From NCBI GenBank assembly GCA_947631395.1, contig CANRLF010000003.1, forward strand, positions 107,179 to 171,178: a stretch of 64,000 nt of DNA, written 5' to 3'. Origin of the DNA: an uncultured Oscillospiraceae bacterium (GTDB lineage: Bacteria; Bacillota; Clostridia; Oscillospirales; Oscillospiraceae). The notes below the pieces were generated by a model that worked only from the letters and a program-made list of their open reading frames with translations, ran no database searches and was not told the DNA's origin. How positions within the stretch are numbered: the first letter of the stretch is position 1; each line of letters opens with the position of its first letter. Positions 1 to 8,189 of this stretch are shown here, piece by piece. The translations under genes and the position numbers were made by a program.

Positions 1-1032
1 GTGGTGGAGGAGTACATCGACTCCGCCGAGCCTGTGGGGAGCAATACGGTCCTATCAAAGACCGGCCTTGGGTGCTCCTCGGCCACCATCCGCAACGAGC
101 TTGTGGCCCTGGACAAGGAGGGCTACCTTGAGCAACCTCACACCTCCGCCGGAAGGGTCCCCACGGCCAAGGGCTATCGGCTCTACGTCAACGAGCTCAT
201 GCGCGAGCGGGAGCTCACTCACGACGAGACCGAGGCCATAAACCGCGGGCTGGACATGGGCGGCGGCAACGAGAAGCTGATGGACGCCGTGGGCCACATG
301 GCCACGGAGCTCACAAGCTACCCGGCGCTGACCATATCCGCCGCGGCGGCGGTGACTGTCAAGCGCGTGGAGCTCATATATCTTGACTCCAACTCGTTTA
401 TAATCGTGCTCCTGCTAACGGGAGATACGGTGAAAAACAAGCTCGTGCACCTGCCCTTCTCCTTCAGCGAGCTTCTGATAACGAGGCTGTCGGCGGTGTT
501 CAACTCCTCCTTCACCGGTGTGACCGAGGATCGTATAACGCCGGAGCTCATAGCCTCCACCGAGCGGGCCGTTGGCGACACCATGGGTCTCACGTCGGTG
601 ATAGCGGGCTTCCTTATTGAGACGCTGTCCACATCAAAGGGCGGCGCCAGCGTATCCGGGGAGGCGAACCTTCTGAAGCTCCCCGAGTTCCGGGACCCGG
701 AGAAGGCCCACAAGCTCATAAATTACCTGTCCAACTCCGAAAATCTGGCGTCGCTGTCCACCTCGCCGGACTTTGGGGACGTGAAGGTGCTTATAGGCCC
801 CGAAAACGCCGCCCTGGAGCTGAAGGACTCCTCAGTGGTCCTGGCAAGCTACAACGCCGGGGACAACATGCGCGGGATAATCGGCGTGGTCGGGCCCACG
901 AGGATGGACTACTCAGCCGTGGCGGCGAAGCTGGCATACATCGCCGGAGGATTATCGAAGCTCCTCGGCGGCGGCGCGGCAACAAACGGCTACGGGAAAC
1001 TGATGATAAAGGGAGATGACAGTAATGCCTAA
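1..1032 (+). CDS. hrcA: Heat-inducible transcription repressor HrcA (5' end cut by window)
   Basis: HrcA represses class I heat-shock operons by binding the CIRCE operator; GroEL activity modulates it. The visible 343 residues begin inside the N-terminal winged helix: EYIDSAEPVGS, ATIRNEL and HTSAGRVPTAKGYR are family hallmarks. The remainder is the GAF-like and insertion domain. HrcA normally starts about 15 residues earlier, so the first codon here (gtg) is probably an internal valine and the true start, promoter and CIRCE lie upstream of the window. The stop codon overlaps the region just before grpE, consistent with an hrcA-grpE-dnaK-dnaJ operon. Confidence 0.95.
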   Translation: MVEEYIDSAEPVGSNTVLSKTGLGCSSATIRNELVALDKEGYLEQPHTSAGRVPTAKGYRLYVNELMRERELTHDETEAINRGLDMGGGNEKLMDAVGHMATELTSYPALTISAAAAVTVKRVELIYLDSNSFIIVLLLTGDTVKNKLVHLPFSFSELLITRLSAVFNSSFTGVTEDRITPELIASTERAVGDTMGLTSVIAGFLIETLSTSKGGASVSGEANLLKLPEFRDPEKAHKLINYLSNSENLASLSTSPDFGDVKVLIGPENAALELKDSSVVLASYNAGDNMRGIIGVVGPTRMDYSAVAAKLAYIAGGLSKLLGGGAATNGYGKLMIKGDDSNA

Positions 1033-1567
1033 GAAAAGCAGGGAGGAAGAGTCCCAGGAAAAAGCCGGTGAGACTCCCGAGGTCCAGGAAACGGCCCCTG
1101 AGGATGCTCCGGAAAAGAAGGAGCCCGAAAAGACCGAGCCCACCGCCGAGGAGCTTTTGGCGGAGGAGAAGGACAAATATATAAGGCTCTACGCCGAATA
1201 TGAAAATTACCGCAAGCGTTCTGCCAAAGAGCGCGAGGCCCTGTACAGCCAGGTCAAGGCCGACACCGTCACCGGATTTTTGCCGGTGTATGACAATCTC
1301 GAGCGGGCGCTGAAAACCGGTTGCGCGGATGAGGCCTTTTTGAAGGGCGTGGAGATGACCATGACACAGCTTGAGGGCGTGTTTGAAAAGCTTGGTCTCA
1401 AGCCCATAGAGGCCGTCGGAAAGCCCTTTGACGCGAACCTCCACAACGCCGTTATGCACGTCGAGGACGAAAGCTACGGTGAAAATCAGGTCGTGGAGGA
1501 GTTCCAGAAGGGCTTCATGCTCGGCGACAAGGTGATAAGATTTTCCATGGTAAAGGTCGCCAATTAA
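1025..1567 (+). CDS. grpE: Nucleotide exchange factor GrpE
   Basis: GrpE releases ADP from DnaK in the cytoplasmic Hsp70 cycle. The 180-residue product has an acidic, disordered N-terminus (about residues 1-40), a coiled-coil with YAEYENYRKRS, and a C-terminal beta domain ending in GFMLGDKVIRFSMVKVAN, all typical. Two in-frame ATGs exist, at 1016 and 1025. The GGGAG ribosome site at 1011-1015 abuts the first but is 9 nt from the second, so 1025 is chosen. The gene overlaps the hrcA 3' end, suggesting translational coupling. Confidence 0.95.
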   Translation: MPKKSREEESQEKAGETPEVQETAPEDAPEKKEPEKTEPTAEELLAEEKDKYIRLYAEYENYRKRSAKEREALYSQVKADTVTGFLPVYDNLERALKTGCADEAFLKGVEMTMTQLEGVFEKLGLKPIEAVGKPFDANLHNAVMHVEDESYGENQVVEEFQKGFMLGDKVIRFSMVKVAN

Positions 1568-1641
1568 AATAGACTCCCCTATTGAGACGGGGACCAAACA
1601 GGTAATCATATTTCAATTCATATATTCAGGAGGAAATCAAA

Positions 1642-3498
1642 ATGGGTAAAATTATCGGTATAGATCTTGGTACTACTAACAGCTGTGTGGCGGTCATGGA
1701 GGGCGGCGAGCCTGTTGTCATCGCCAACGCCGAGGGTATGCGTACTACCCCCTCCGTGGTGGCCTTCTCCAAGGACGGCGAGCGCATGGTGGGCCATGTT
1801 GCCAAGCGCCAGGCCATCACCAACCCCGACAGGACCGTAAGCTCCATAAAGCGCGAGATGGGCTCCAACTACAAGGTGACCATCGACGGCAAGGCATACA
1901 CCCCCCAGGAGATAAGCTCCATGGTGCTCCAGAAGCTGAAGGCCGACGCCGAGGCGTATCTCGGCCAGCCCGTCACCGAGGCCGTCATCACCGTCCCCGC
2001 CTACTTCACCGACTCCCAGCGCCAGGCCACCAAGGACGCGGGCAAGATAGCGGGCCTTGACGTCAAGCGCATCATCAACGAGCCCACCGCCGCGGCCCTG
2101 GCCTACGGCGTCGACAAGGAGCAGAGCCAGAAGATCATGGTCTACGATCTGGGTGGCGGCACCTTCGATGTGTCCATTCTGGACATCGACAACGGCGTCA
2201 TCGAGGTCCTCGCCACCGCCGGCAACAACAGGCTCGGCGGCGACGACTTTGACCAGTGCGTGGTGCGCTACCTCATAGACGAGTTCAAAAAGTCCACCGG
2301 CATCGACCTTTCAAACGACCGCGTTGCCATGCAGAGGCTCCGCGAGGCCGCCGAGAAGGCCAAGTGCGACCTCTCCGGCATGACCAGCACCAACGTAAAC
2401 CTGCCCTACATCACCGCCGACGCCACCGGTCCCAAGCACCTGGACGTGACTCTGACCAGGGCCAAGTTCAACGAGCTGACGTCTCACCTTGTGGAGGCCA
2501 CCGCCGGCCCCGTCCGTCAGGCCATGTCCGACGCGGGCCTCAGCGGCAGTGACATCTCCAAGGTCCTGATGGTCGGCGGCTCCAGCCGCATCCCCGCCGT
2601 TCAGGACGAAGTCAGGAAGCTCACCGGTAAGGATGGCTTCAAGGGCATCAACCCCGACGAGTGCGTGGCGGTCGGCGCGGCCATCCAGGGCGGCGTCCTC
2701 GGCGGCGACGTAAAGGGCATCATGCTTCTGGACGTCACTCCCCTGTCCCTGGGCATTGAGACATTGGGCGGTGTTTTCACAAAGCTCATCGAGCGCAACA
2801 CCACCATCCCCGCCAAGAAGAGCCAGATATTCTCCACCGCCGCGGACAATCAGACCTCCGTTGAGGTCAACGTCCTTCAGGGTGAGCGCGAGATGGCCCA
2901 GTACAACAAGTCCCTTGGCCGCTTCCATCTTGACGGCATCGCCCCGGCCCGCCGCGGCGTACCTCAAATCGAGGTCAGCTTCGATATAGACGCCAACGGC
3001 ATCGTCAACGTCAGCGCCCGGGATCTGGGCACCGGCCGCGAGCAGCACATCACCATCACCTCCTCCTCCAACATGTCCAAGGAGGACATCGACCGGGCCG
3101 TTCGTGAGGCCGAGCAGTACGCCGCTGAGGACGCCAAGCGCCGCGAGGAGGTGGACGTCCGCAACCAGGGCGACCAGATGGTATATCAGACCGAGAAGGT
3201 CCTGGCGGACGCCGGCGACAAGCTGGATCCCGCCGACAAGAGCGAGATAGAGTCCTGCCTTTCCTCCCTCAAGTCCGCCCTCTCCGGCACGGACACCGCG
3301 GCCATCAAATCCGCCACGGATAACCTGACTCAGGTGTTCTATAAGGCAAGCGAGAAGCTGTACAGCCAGGCCAACCCCCAGGGCGGCCCCAACCCCGGCC
3401 AGGGCTATGACCCCAACCAGGGCGGCAATAATGGCGGCAACGGCGGTCAGCAGTACTACGACGCCGATTACGAGGTCGTGGACGACGACAAGAAATAA
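1642..3498 (+). CDS. dnaK: Chaperone protein DnaK (Hsp70)
   Basis: ATP-dependent Hsp70 chaperone of 618 residues, the usual length. The ATPase domain opens with [17 protein letters not shown], and the phosphate-binding DLGGGTFD lies near residue 168. The substrate-binding domain follows ([15 protein letters not shown]). The C-terminus is a Gly/Asn/Gln-rich linker ending in an acidic DYEVVDDD segment. AGGAGG stands 8 nt before the ATG. A 74-nt gap with a weak hairpin separates it from grpE. It is expected to be under HrcA/CIRCE control from upstream of hrcA. Confidence 0.98.
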   Translation: MGKIIGIDLGTTNSCVAVMEGGEPVVIANAEGMRTTPSVVAFSKDGERMVGHVAKRQAITNPDRTVSSIKREMGSNYKVTIDGKAYTPQEISSMVLQKLKADAEAYLGQPVTEAVITVPAYFTDSQRQATKDAGKIAGLDVKRIINEPTAAALAYGVDKEQSQKIMVYDLGGGTFDVSILDIDNGVIEVLATAGNNRLGGDDFDQCVVRYLIDEFKKSTGIDLSNDRVAMQRLREAAEKAKCDLSGMTSTNVNLPYITADATGPKHLDVTLTRAKFNELTSHLVEATAGPVRQAMSDAGLSGSDISKVLMVGGSSRIPAVQDEVRKLTGKDGFKGINPDECVAVGAAIQGGVLGGDVKGIMLLDVTPLSLGIETLGGVFTKLIERNTTIPAKKSQIFSTAADNQTSVEVNVLQGEREMAQYNKSLGRFHLDGIAPARRGVPQIEVSFDIDANGIVNVSARDLGTGREQHITITSSSNMSKEDIDRAVREAEQYAAEDAKRREEVDVRNQGDQMVYQTEKVLADAGDKLDPADKSEIESCLSSLKSALSGTDTAAIKSATDNLTQVFYKASEKLYSQANPQGGPNPGQGYDPNQGGNNGGNGGQQYYDADYEVVDDDKK

Positions 3499-3519
3499 AT
3501 CCCATATACACTGTAAACG

Positions 3520-3543
3520 CCTCCGGGGCAAGCTCCCCGGAGG
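3520..3543 (+). terminator. Intergenic hairpin between dnaK and dnaJ
   Basis: Perfect 9-bp stem 3520-3528 / 3535-3543 (CCTCCGGGG with CCCCGGAGG) and a 6-nt loop, followed by a poor T-tract. It sits 22 nt after the dnaK stop. It may act as a partial terminator or mRNA-end stabiliser that lowers dnaJ relative to dnaK; that role is inferred. Confidence 0.6.
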
Positions 3544-3582
3544 AGTTTGAGTGTTTGAAAATCATTTTCTGACGAGGCTACT

Positions 3583-4719
3583 ATGGCTGATAAACGTGAC
3601 TATTACGAGGTCCTGGGCATTGATAAGGGCGCGAACGACGCCGATATAAAAAAGGCATATCACAAGATCGCCCGGGACAACCACCCGGATCTGCACCCCG
3701 ACGACCCCAAGTGCGCCGAGCGCATGAAGGAGGCCAACGAGGCCTACGAGGTGCTCTCCGACAAGGACAAGCGGGCAAAATATGACCAGTTCGGCTTTGC
3801 CGGGGTGGACCCCAACTACGCCGCTCAAAACGGCGGCGGTTTTGGCGGAGGCTTCGGCGGGGTGGATTTCGACCTGGGCGATATACTTGGCGGCATATTC
3901 GGCGGGGGTTTCGGCTTCGGCGGCGGCCGCCAGCGCACACGCAACGGCCCCCGGCAGGGGGAGGACATAAGAGTTGGCGTATCCCTGAGCTTTGAGGAGG
4001 CCGCCTTCGGCTGTGATAAAACCGTGAACGTGGGCAGGATTGAGGACTGCGACGAGTGCGGCGGCACCGGTTGTGCCAAGGGCACCACCGCCGAGGTCTG
4101 CCCCGACTGCCACGGCTCCGGAGTCACCGTCACCACTCAGCGCACCCCCTTCGGCATGAGCCAGGTCCAGTCCGAGTGCCCCAGGTGCCGCGGTAAGGGG
4201 AAGATCATTCACCAGCCCTGCCAAAAATGCCGCGGTCAGGGCAAGATCCGCCGCCAGCGGAGCGTCAACGTCCACATCGACGCCGGTGTGGAGAACCACA
4301 TCACGATGTCCCTTCCGGGCCAGGGCAACGCCGGAGTCAACGGCGGTCCCGCCGGGGATCTGCTCGTCACCGTGTCCATCAGACCCCACGAATTTTTCGA
4401 GCGCGAGGGCACAAGCGTCCTGTGCGAGATGCCCATCACCGTCACTCAGGCTATGCTCGGGGCGGAGCTGGAGGTCCCCACTCTGGACGGAAAGGTCAAG
4501 TACACCATCCCCGAGGGTACTCAGCACGGCGACACCTTCCGCCTGCGCGGCAAGGGCATCCCGAATTTCCGCTCTTCCGGCCGCGGCGACCAGTTCGTCA
4601 CCGTTGCGGTGACCATCCCGAGGAACCTCAGCGCCGAACAGCGGGAGCTTGTGAAAAAGCTGGATGAGACCCTCGGCGGCGCCGGCGACAGACCCAGGAA
4701 ATTCAAAAGGAAGAAATGA
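3583..4719 (+). CDS. dnaJ: Chaperone protein DnaJ (Hsp40)
   Basis: Type I J-protein of 378 residues that delivers substrates to DnaK and stimulates its ATPase. The J-domain (about 1-70) has the essential HPD in DNHPDLHPDD. It is followed by a Gly/Phe-rich region, then four CxxCxGxG zinc-finger repeats (CDECGGTG, CPDCHGSG, CPRCRGKG, CQKCRGQG), then the two C-terminal beta domains. All diagnostic elements are intact. It is the last gene of the heat-shock operon. Confidence 0.97.
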   Translation: MADKRDYYEVLGIDKGANDADIKKAYHKIARDNHPDLHPDDPKCAERMKEANEAYEVLSDKDKRAKYDQFGFAGVDPNYAAQNGGGFGGGFGGVDFDLGDILGGIFGGGFGFGGGRQRTRNGPRQGEDIRVGVSLSFEEAAFGCDKTVNVGRIEDCDECGGTGCAKGTTAEVCPDCHGSGVTVTTQRTPFGMSQVQSECPRCRGKGKIIHQPCQKCRGQGKIRRQRSVNVHIDAGVENHITMSLPGQGNAGVNGGPAGDLLVTVSIRPHEFFEREGTSVLCEMPITVTQAMLGAELEVPTLDGKVKYTIPEGTQHGDTFRLRGKGIPNFRSSGRGDQFVTVAVTIPRNLSAEQRELVKKLDETLGGAGDRPRKFKRKK

Positions 4720-4748
4720 CCTTCATCGGAATTTCTGATACACATAAA

Positions 4749-4779
4749 GCCCCCGGTTTGATCACCTCAACCCGGGGGC
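4749..4779 (+). terminator. Terminator after dnaJ
   Basis: Stem GCCCCCGG (4749-4756) pairs with CCGGGGGC (4772-4779) across a 15-nt loop, 30 nt past the dnaJ stop, followed by a pyrimidine-rich run. Its 3' arm merges into the left copy of the 47-bp direct repeat at 4776. Confidence 0.6.
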
Positions 4780-4822
4780 CTTATCGTCTCTCCTTCCTCA
4801 CTCCAGAACCGTGCCGGGGTAG
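4776..4822. repeat. Left copy of 47-bp direct repeat (duplicated spoIID 3' end)
   Basis: Bases 4776-4822 match 7043-7089 at 44 of 47 positions. The right copy contains the last eight codons and stop of spoIID. The left copy keeps the same YPGTVLE-stop reading on the minus strand but has no spoIID gene attached. Together they bracket the BlaI/M56 cassette. Confidence 0.85.
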
Positions 4823-4993
4823 CGAGGTATTCCTCTCCGGGAAGTACACAAATGGGCAGCTATCTTCGCCAGCGTAGAGTGCGGGTATCCGGCGGTCCCC
4901 TGCCACAGGCAGAGGCACCGATTGAAGCGGTAGCCGAGACGCAAAAGCGCGGCTAATTTTGTCCATTCTTGTCTGCTACTGTCACTTTGCCTG
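4823..4993. other. Non-coding or relic segment downstream of the M56 gene
   Basis: I see no gene with a start and ribosome site here. Several frames on the minus strand are open, one running into the YPGTVLE-stop of the left repeat copy. It may be a fragment brought in with, or left behind by, the insertion. Confidence 0.4.
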
Positions 4994-6448
4994 TCACGAG
5001 TTGGAAATATTGTAACTCAAATTAATCCCCGAAATGTTATAGTCGGACGAGTTAAAGATATAGAGCCTGTATGTTCCCGTTTCACTTATAATAAAGGAGT
5101 GTGATCCGCTGTCCCCCATAATAGTCACATATGTCACCGTACCGCTTATTTCAACATAACCGATTTTGATTTCAGCTTCGGGACCTGCATTGCTTATACT
5201 AAAAGTGAGCCTTTGTCCCGCGCCGATTGCCAGCGATTTGAACGTATAACCGGTATTGGGGGCTATATCGCCGCTGAGTCTTGATGTATCCCCCATATCA
5301 GTCACTGTTCCGCCAATATCAAATACCGTATTCTCAGGAAGTGCCGATTGCTTTCCTACCTGGATAACCCCTGTTTCAGGCCGTCTTGTATACTTAGACC
5401 GTGTAGATGGCTGTCCTGTCGCAAATAGATTGTCGCCGGATTCTGTTGTATGTTCAGGTAGCGCGGGCAAATCTCCGACACGTATCACTCCGTCGAGATT
5501 TGAATTTCTGATTTCCCGTGCTTCAGTGGCCGCAAAAGCGGTCCCAGTCACCATCGCTACGAATACAAGCGCAAAAGCAAGCGCACTTACTGATTTTTTT
5601 CTGAACCTCATAATAGATTCGATCCTTTCTTCAATTGCATTTTTTGCAAAGTAGTTGTAGAACGGCGAAAAAATATGTCGTGTCTCCTCCATGCAAATCA
5701 GGACTCGCGCGTATGAGGCCCGGTCATTTCCCCCAAAGCGGCGGATGACGCATTCATCACAGGCTAATTCGATGTCCCGATTAAATAGAATGTAAAGTAC
5801 CCACACCATCGGATTAAACCAGTGGACGCACACGGTCACAGCTACGATCAATTTGCTTACCACATCAAAATGACAAATATGCACATACTCATGGAACAGA
5901 ATATACCGTAACTGGCTGTCATTTTCCCAGTCCGTGTTTTTTGGCATCAGAATAACGGGATGAAACAGTCCGTAGGTCAAGGGCGTGGAAAGGCCGGTAA
6001 GACTTCTCACGTCTATTGCCCGTCGGAGCGGGTGCTCAGAAAGCCATTTTTGCACAAAATCATTCTGCACGGGCAATGAAGCCGCAAATTCGCGGCGACA
6101 GCGCAGATAGCACAGTGAAAAGTAACCGAAGCAAAGCACTGCTCCGACGATCCATATAATCTGCAAAGCTGATATTGCTGGCGTATTGACGTGTAACACT
6201 TGCGCGGCTTCTTTTTCAAATCCCGATATGCATTTCTCCACCGAATCTGCTACAAGGGCGCGCTGATTTGTAAACACGCGGCGGCTTAAAAGAAGCGGGA
6301 ATGATATAGGCATGAGTAGACGAACAACCGCAATCCACCAAAAGGCCAAAAACACTTTCTTGGATAGCCTATGAATAGCTATCGCCCGAATGACAGTTAC
6401 CGCAAGAATGATGACCGCCCCGGACAAACTCATTCGCAATAGGCTCAT
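4994..6448 (-). CDS. M56-family (BlaR1/MecR1-like) membrane metallopeptidase
   Basis: BlaR1-type proteins sense a signal, then use a membrane zinc protease to relieve repression by the partner BlaI protein. The 484-residue product has N-terminal transmembrane helices, the zinc motif HEYVH near residue 183 followed by the ELACDECV segment, and another helix (ALAFALVFVAMVTGTAFA). The roughly 180-residue C-terminus is predicted extracellular and Ser/Thr/Gly-rich with beta character. I see no penicillin-binding SxxK/SxN/KTG layout, so the signal is unlikely to be a beta-lactam. An in-frame TTG exists at 6475, but ATG 6448, preceded by GGGAG, is preferred. It lies 10 nt after blaI. Confidence 0.85.
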   Translation of the reverse strand: MSLLRMSLSGAVIILAVTVIRAIAIHRLSKKVFLAFWWIAVVRLLMPISFPLLLSRRVFTNQRALVADSVEKCISGFEKEAAQVLHVNTPAISALQIIWIVGAVLCFGYFSLCYLRCRREFAASLPVQNDFVQKWLSEHPLRRAIDVRSLTGLSTPLTYGLFHPVILMPKNTDWENDSQLRYILFHEYVHICHFDVVSKLIVAVTVCVHWFNPMVWVLYILFNRDIELACDECVIRRFGGNDRASYARVLICMEETRHIFSPFYNYFAKNAIEERIESIMRFRKKSVSALAFALVFVAMVTGTAFAATEAREIRNSNLDGVIRVGDLPALPEHTTESGDNLFATGQPSTRSKYTRRPETGVIQVGKQSALPENTVFDIGGTVTDMGDTSRLSGDIAPNTGYTFKSLAIGAGQRLTFSISNAGPEAEIKIGYVEISGTVTYVTIMGDSGSHSFIISETGTYRLYIFNSSDYNISGINLSYNISNS

Positions 6449-6458
6449 TAATCTCAGC

Positions 6459-6818
6459 TCACTCCCATTTGTCAACGATCTGTTTTAGCCGCTCGATCTG
6501 TTCGGTAGAAAGTCTCTTTTTGCCAAGCAGAGCAGCAAACAGATTATTCGCGGAGCCGTCATAGATTTTTTGAATTAATTCATTTGTTTCCACCTCCTGT
6601 ACCGCCTCTTTGGAAATAAGGGCATGGCACATGAAGTTCGGCTCGGAACGCTCGATCGCGCCCTTTTGGATGCAACGCTTGATCAGCGTATAGGTCGTGT
6701 TTATGTTCCAACCCGTTTCCTCCTTCAGCACATCAGAGATATGCTTGGCCGTGGTGTCCCCTTCGCGCCAAAGCACACCCATCACCTTCAATTCGGAATC
6801 AAACAGCTTGATTGTCAA
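6459..6818 (-). CDS. BlaI/MecI/CopY-family transcriptional repressor
   Basis: Winged-helix repressor whose family represses its own operon until cleaved through an M56 partner. The fragment KLFDSELKVMGVLWREGDTT, then AKHISDVL and INTTYTLIKRC, form the DNA-binding domain (residues 1-75); the rest is the dimerisation helix region. The upstream ATG at 6857 falls at the predicted transcription start. TTG 6818 has AAGAAGG about 7 nt upstream and gives the usual family N-terminus and a 119-residue protein, the same length as the second BlaI here, so it is preferred. No beta-lactamase or PBP gene is nearby. Confidence 0.85.
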   Translation of the reverse strand: MTIKLFDSELKVMGVLWREGDTTAKHISDVLKEETGWNINTTYTLIKRCIQKGAIERSEPNFMCHALISKEAVQEVETNELIQKIYDGSANNLFAALLGKKRLSTEQIERLKQIVDKWE

Positions 6819-6863
6819 ACGATCGCCTTCTTTCAAAAGACTACACGGTTTTGCCATGACATA

Positions 6864-6915
6864 ATTATACTACCACAGTCGTGCGAAAATGTCAACACTA
6901 CTGCGGTAGTATAAT
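6864..6915 (-). promoter_or_regulatory. Promoter and BlaI-type operator of the first BlaI/M56 operon
   Basis: Two 20-bp arms (6864-6883 and 6896-6915) form an inverted repeat matching at 18 of 20 positions. Each arm holds an ACTAC-N4-GT(A/C)GT dyad like known BlaI/MecI sites. On the minus strand a TTGACA -35 (6895-6890) lies between the arms, and a TAGTAT -10 (6872-6867, 17-bp spacer) lies in the distal arm. Repressor binding would block the polymerase. Confidence 0.75.
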
Positions 6916-7042
6916 CTGTGAACTTTTTGTTTCCTTTTTGTAAATGCGTTCCTTTACTAACATTTTGAATAGGCCCGTGTCGCTTTACAAAATAGTGCGG
7001 GATACTGTCAATATCATTTTTTACTTCATCTTTACCGTACAT

Positions 7043-7089
7043 GGGCCTTATCGTCTCTCATGCCTCACTCCAGGACCGTGCCGGGGTAG
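7043..7089. repeat. Right copy of 47-bp direct repeat, overlapping the spoIID stop
   Basis: This copy contains the native 3' end of spoIID (stop at 7065). It differs from the left copy at three bases. It is a repeat that reconstitutes the end of a gene, as att sites at gene 3' ends do. Confidence 0.85.
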
Positions 7090-8081
7090 TAGTGCTCCAG
7101 TATCTCCTTATAGTCCGCTCCGGCGGCGGCCATGGTGTTGGCTCCGTACTGGCTCATCCCCACGCCGTGGCCGTACCCGGTAGTCGTCATGGTGACGCTC
7201 TTTTCGCCCGGCTCGAGCTTCACGGCTGTGGAGCGCAGGGCGAACATGCTCCGCAGTGCCGGCCCTGTGACGGTCTGGCCGCCGATGTCCACTGTGCTCA
7301 GCCTGCCGGATGCGTCGTATACCGTCCCTCCAAGCCAATCCTCCGGATTTCCCTCCAACTTCGCTTCTGGGTATCTGGCCTTCACCGTCTCCCGAAATTC
7401 CTCTGCCGACACGGTAACTCCCGTCACGTATCCCGGAACGGTATCGGCTGTCTCCGGGCTCTCGACGCTCACCAGATAAGGCAGGGAGCTGCTCCATATT
7501 TCACCGCTGGACTCCGTGTACCCCGCCGAGGAGGAGTGGAACACCGCCAAAGCCGGCTGGCCGTCGTACGTGAGGTACTTCCCGTCGGTGTCGCGGACCG
7601 CGGCGGTGACGCGCTTTAGGTTATTCTCGAAGCTCTCGCCCCACTTGTCCCTCAGCTCCGTTATATCCCTGTATGCCGCGCAGCATGTACTGTCGGCGCA
7701 GATCTGGGCCTGCGGGTGGGCGGAGGTGCCGCTTTGGGCCTTTCTGATGTAATATGTCCTGAGGGCCACCGCCTGGGCCTTCAGCGCCTCCGGCTCAAAG
7801 GATGCCGGCATCTCCGCGGCCAGAGCCCCGATTAGGTAATCCCGCAGTGTGAGCTCAACTATCTCTCCGTTTTTCAAAAGCGTCACCTGCGTAAGCTCGT
7901 CCACCTCCGGTTCCTTCTCCCCGGTCTCCACATAAAAAAGCCCATCGGAGGCCGACGGCTCCGGATCCCCACTGTCGGACGGCGGCTCCTCGGCCTCCTC
8001 CCTGGGTGTCCAGGCCGCCGCCACAGGAAAGATCAGCGCGAAAAGGGTGAACAAAACGCACAGCATCACCAGTACTTTCAT
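7065..8081 (-). CDS. spoIID: SpoIID/LytB-domain protein, stage II sporulation protein D homologue
   Basis: SpoIID is a peptidoglycan lytic transglycosylase of the forespore engulfment complex. The 338-residue protein starts with a signal/anchor helix (about 4-24), then an acidic linker. The SpoIID domain runs from PASFEPEALKAQAVALRTYY, with the family segments FHSSSAGYTESSGEIW and GYGHGVGMSQYGANTMA near the C-terminus. An AGGTTT ribosome site precedes the ATG. The gene end is duplicated on the other side of the BlaI/M56 cassette. Other SpoIID/LytB paralogues exist, so the exact orthology is likely but not proven. Confidence 0.88.
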   Translation of the reverse strand: MKVLVMLCVLFTLFALIFPVAAAWTPREEAEEPPSDSGDPEPSASDGLFYVETGEKEPEVDELTQVTLLKNGEIVELTLRDYLIGALAAEMPASFEPEALKAQAVALRTYYIRKAQSGTSAHPQAQICADSTCCAAYRDITELRDKWGESFENNLKRVTAAVRDTDGKYLTYDGQPALAVFHSSSAGYTESSGEIWSSSLPYLVSVESPETADTVPGYVTGVTVSAEEFRETVKARYPEAKLEGNPEDWLGGTVYDASGRLSTVDIGGQTVTGPALRSMFALRSTAVKLEPGEKSVTMTTTGYGHGVGMSQYGANTMAAAGADYKEILEHYYPGTVLE

Positions 8082-8102
8082 ATGTAAACCTCCATTGTGC
8101 CA

Positions 8103-8131
8103 TTGACTTGTGGGGACAAAATGTGTAAAAT
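8103..8131 (+). promoter_or_regulatory. Sigma-A-type promoter for the 8190 membrane protein gene
   Basis: TTGACT (8103-8108), a 17-bp spacer and TAAAAT (8126-8131) lie about 60 nt before the ATG at 8190. Confidence 0.6.
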
Positions 8132-8189
8132 AGTATAGGCTTTTCCATGGCCGCTTCTCTGACTATTTTATTTGAAGTTGGTGCGTTAT

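Larger units (their letters stand above)
4776..7042. mobile_element. 2.27-kb inserted cassette carrying a BlaI/M56 pair
   Basis: The segment between the two 47-bp repeat copies has visibly lower GC than its neighbours and holds only the M56 and BlaI genes plus about 170 bp of non-coding sequence. Removing one unit (2,267 bp) joins the dnaJ terminator directly to the spoIID stop, giving a compact convergent arrangement. No transposase or integrase is present, so the insertion mechanism is unknown; it could be the remnant of a larger element or carried in trans. Confidence 0.6.

Noticed and set aside
4994..6857. Beta-lactam resistance regulation (blaR1-blaI-blaZ)
   Set aside because: No beta-lactamase or PBP2a gene is nearby and the sensor lacks penicillin-binding motifs.
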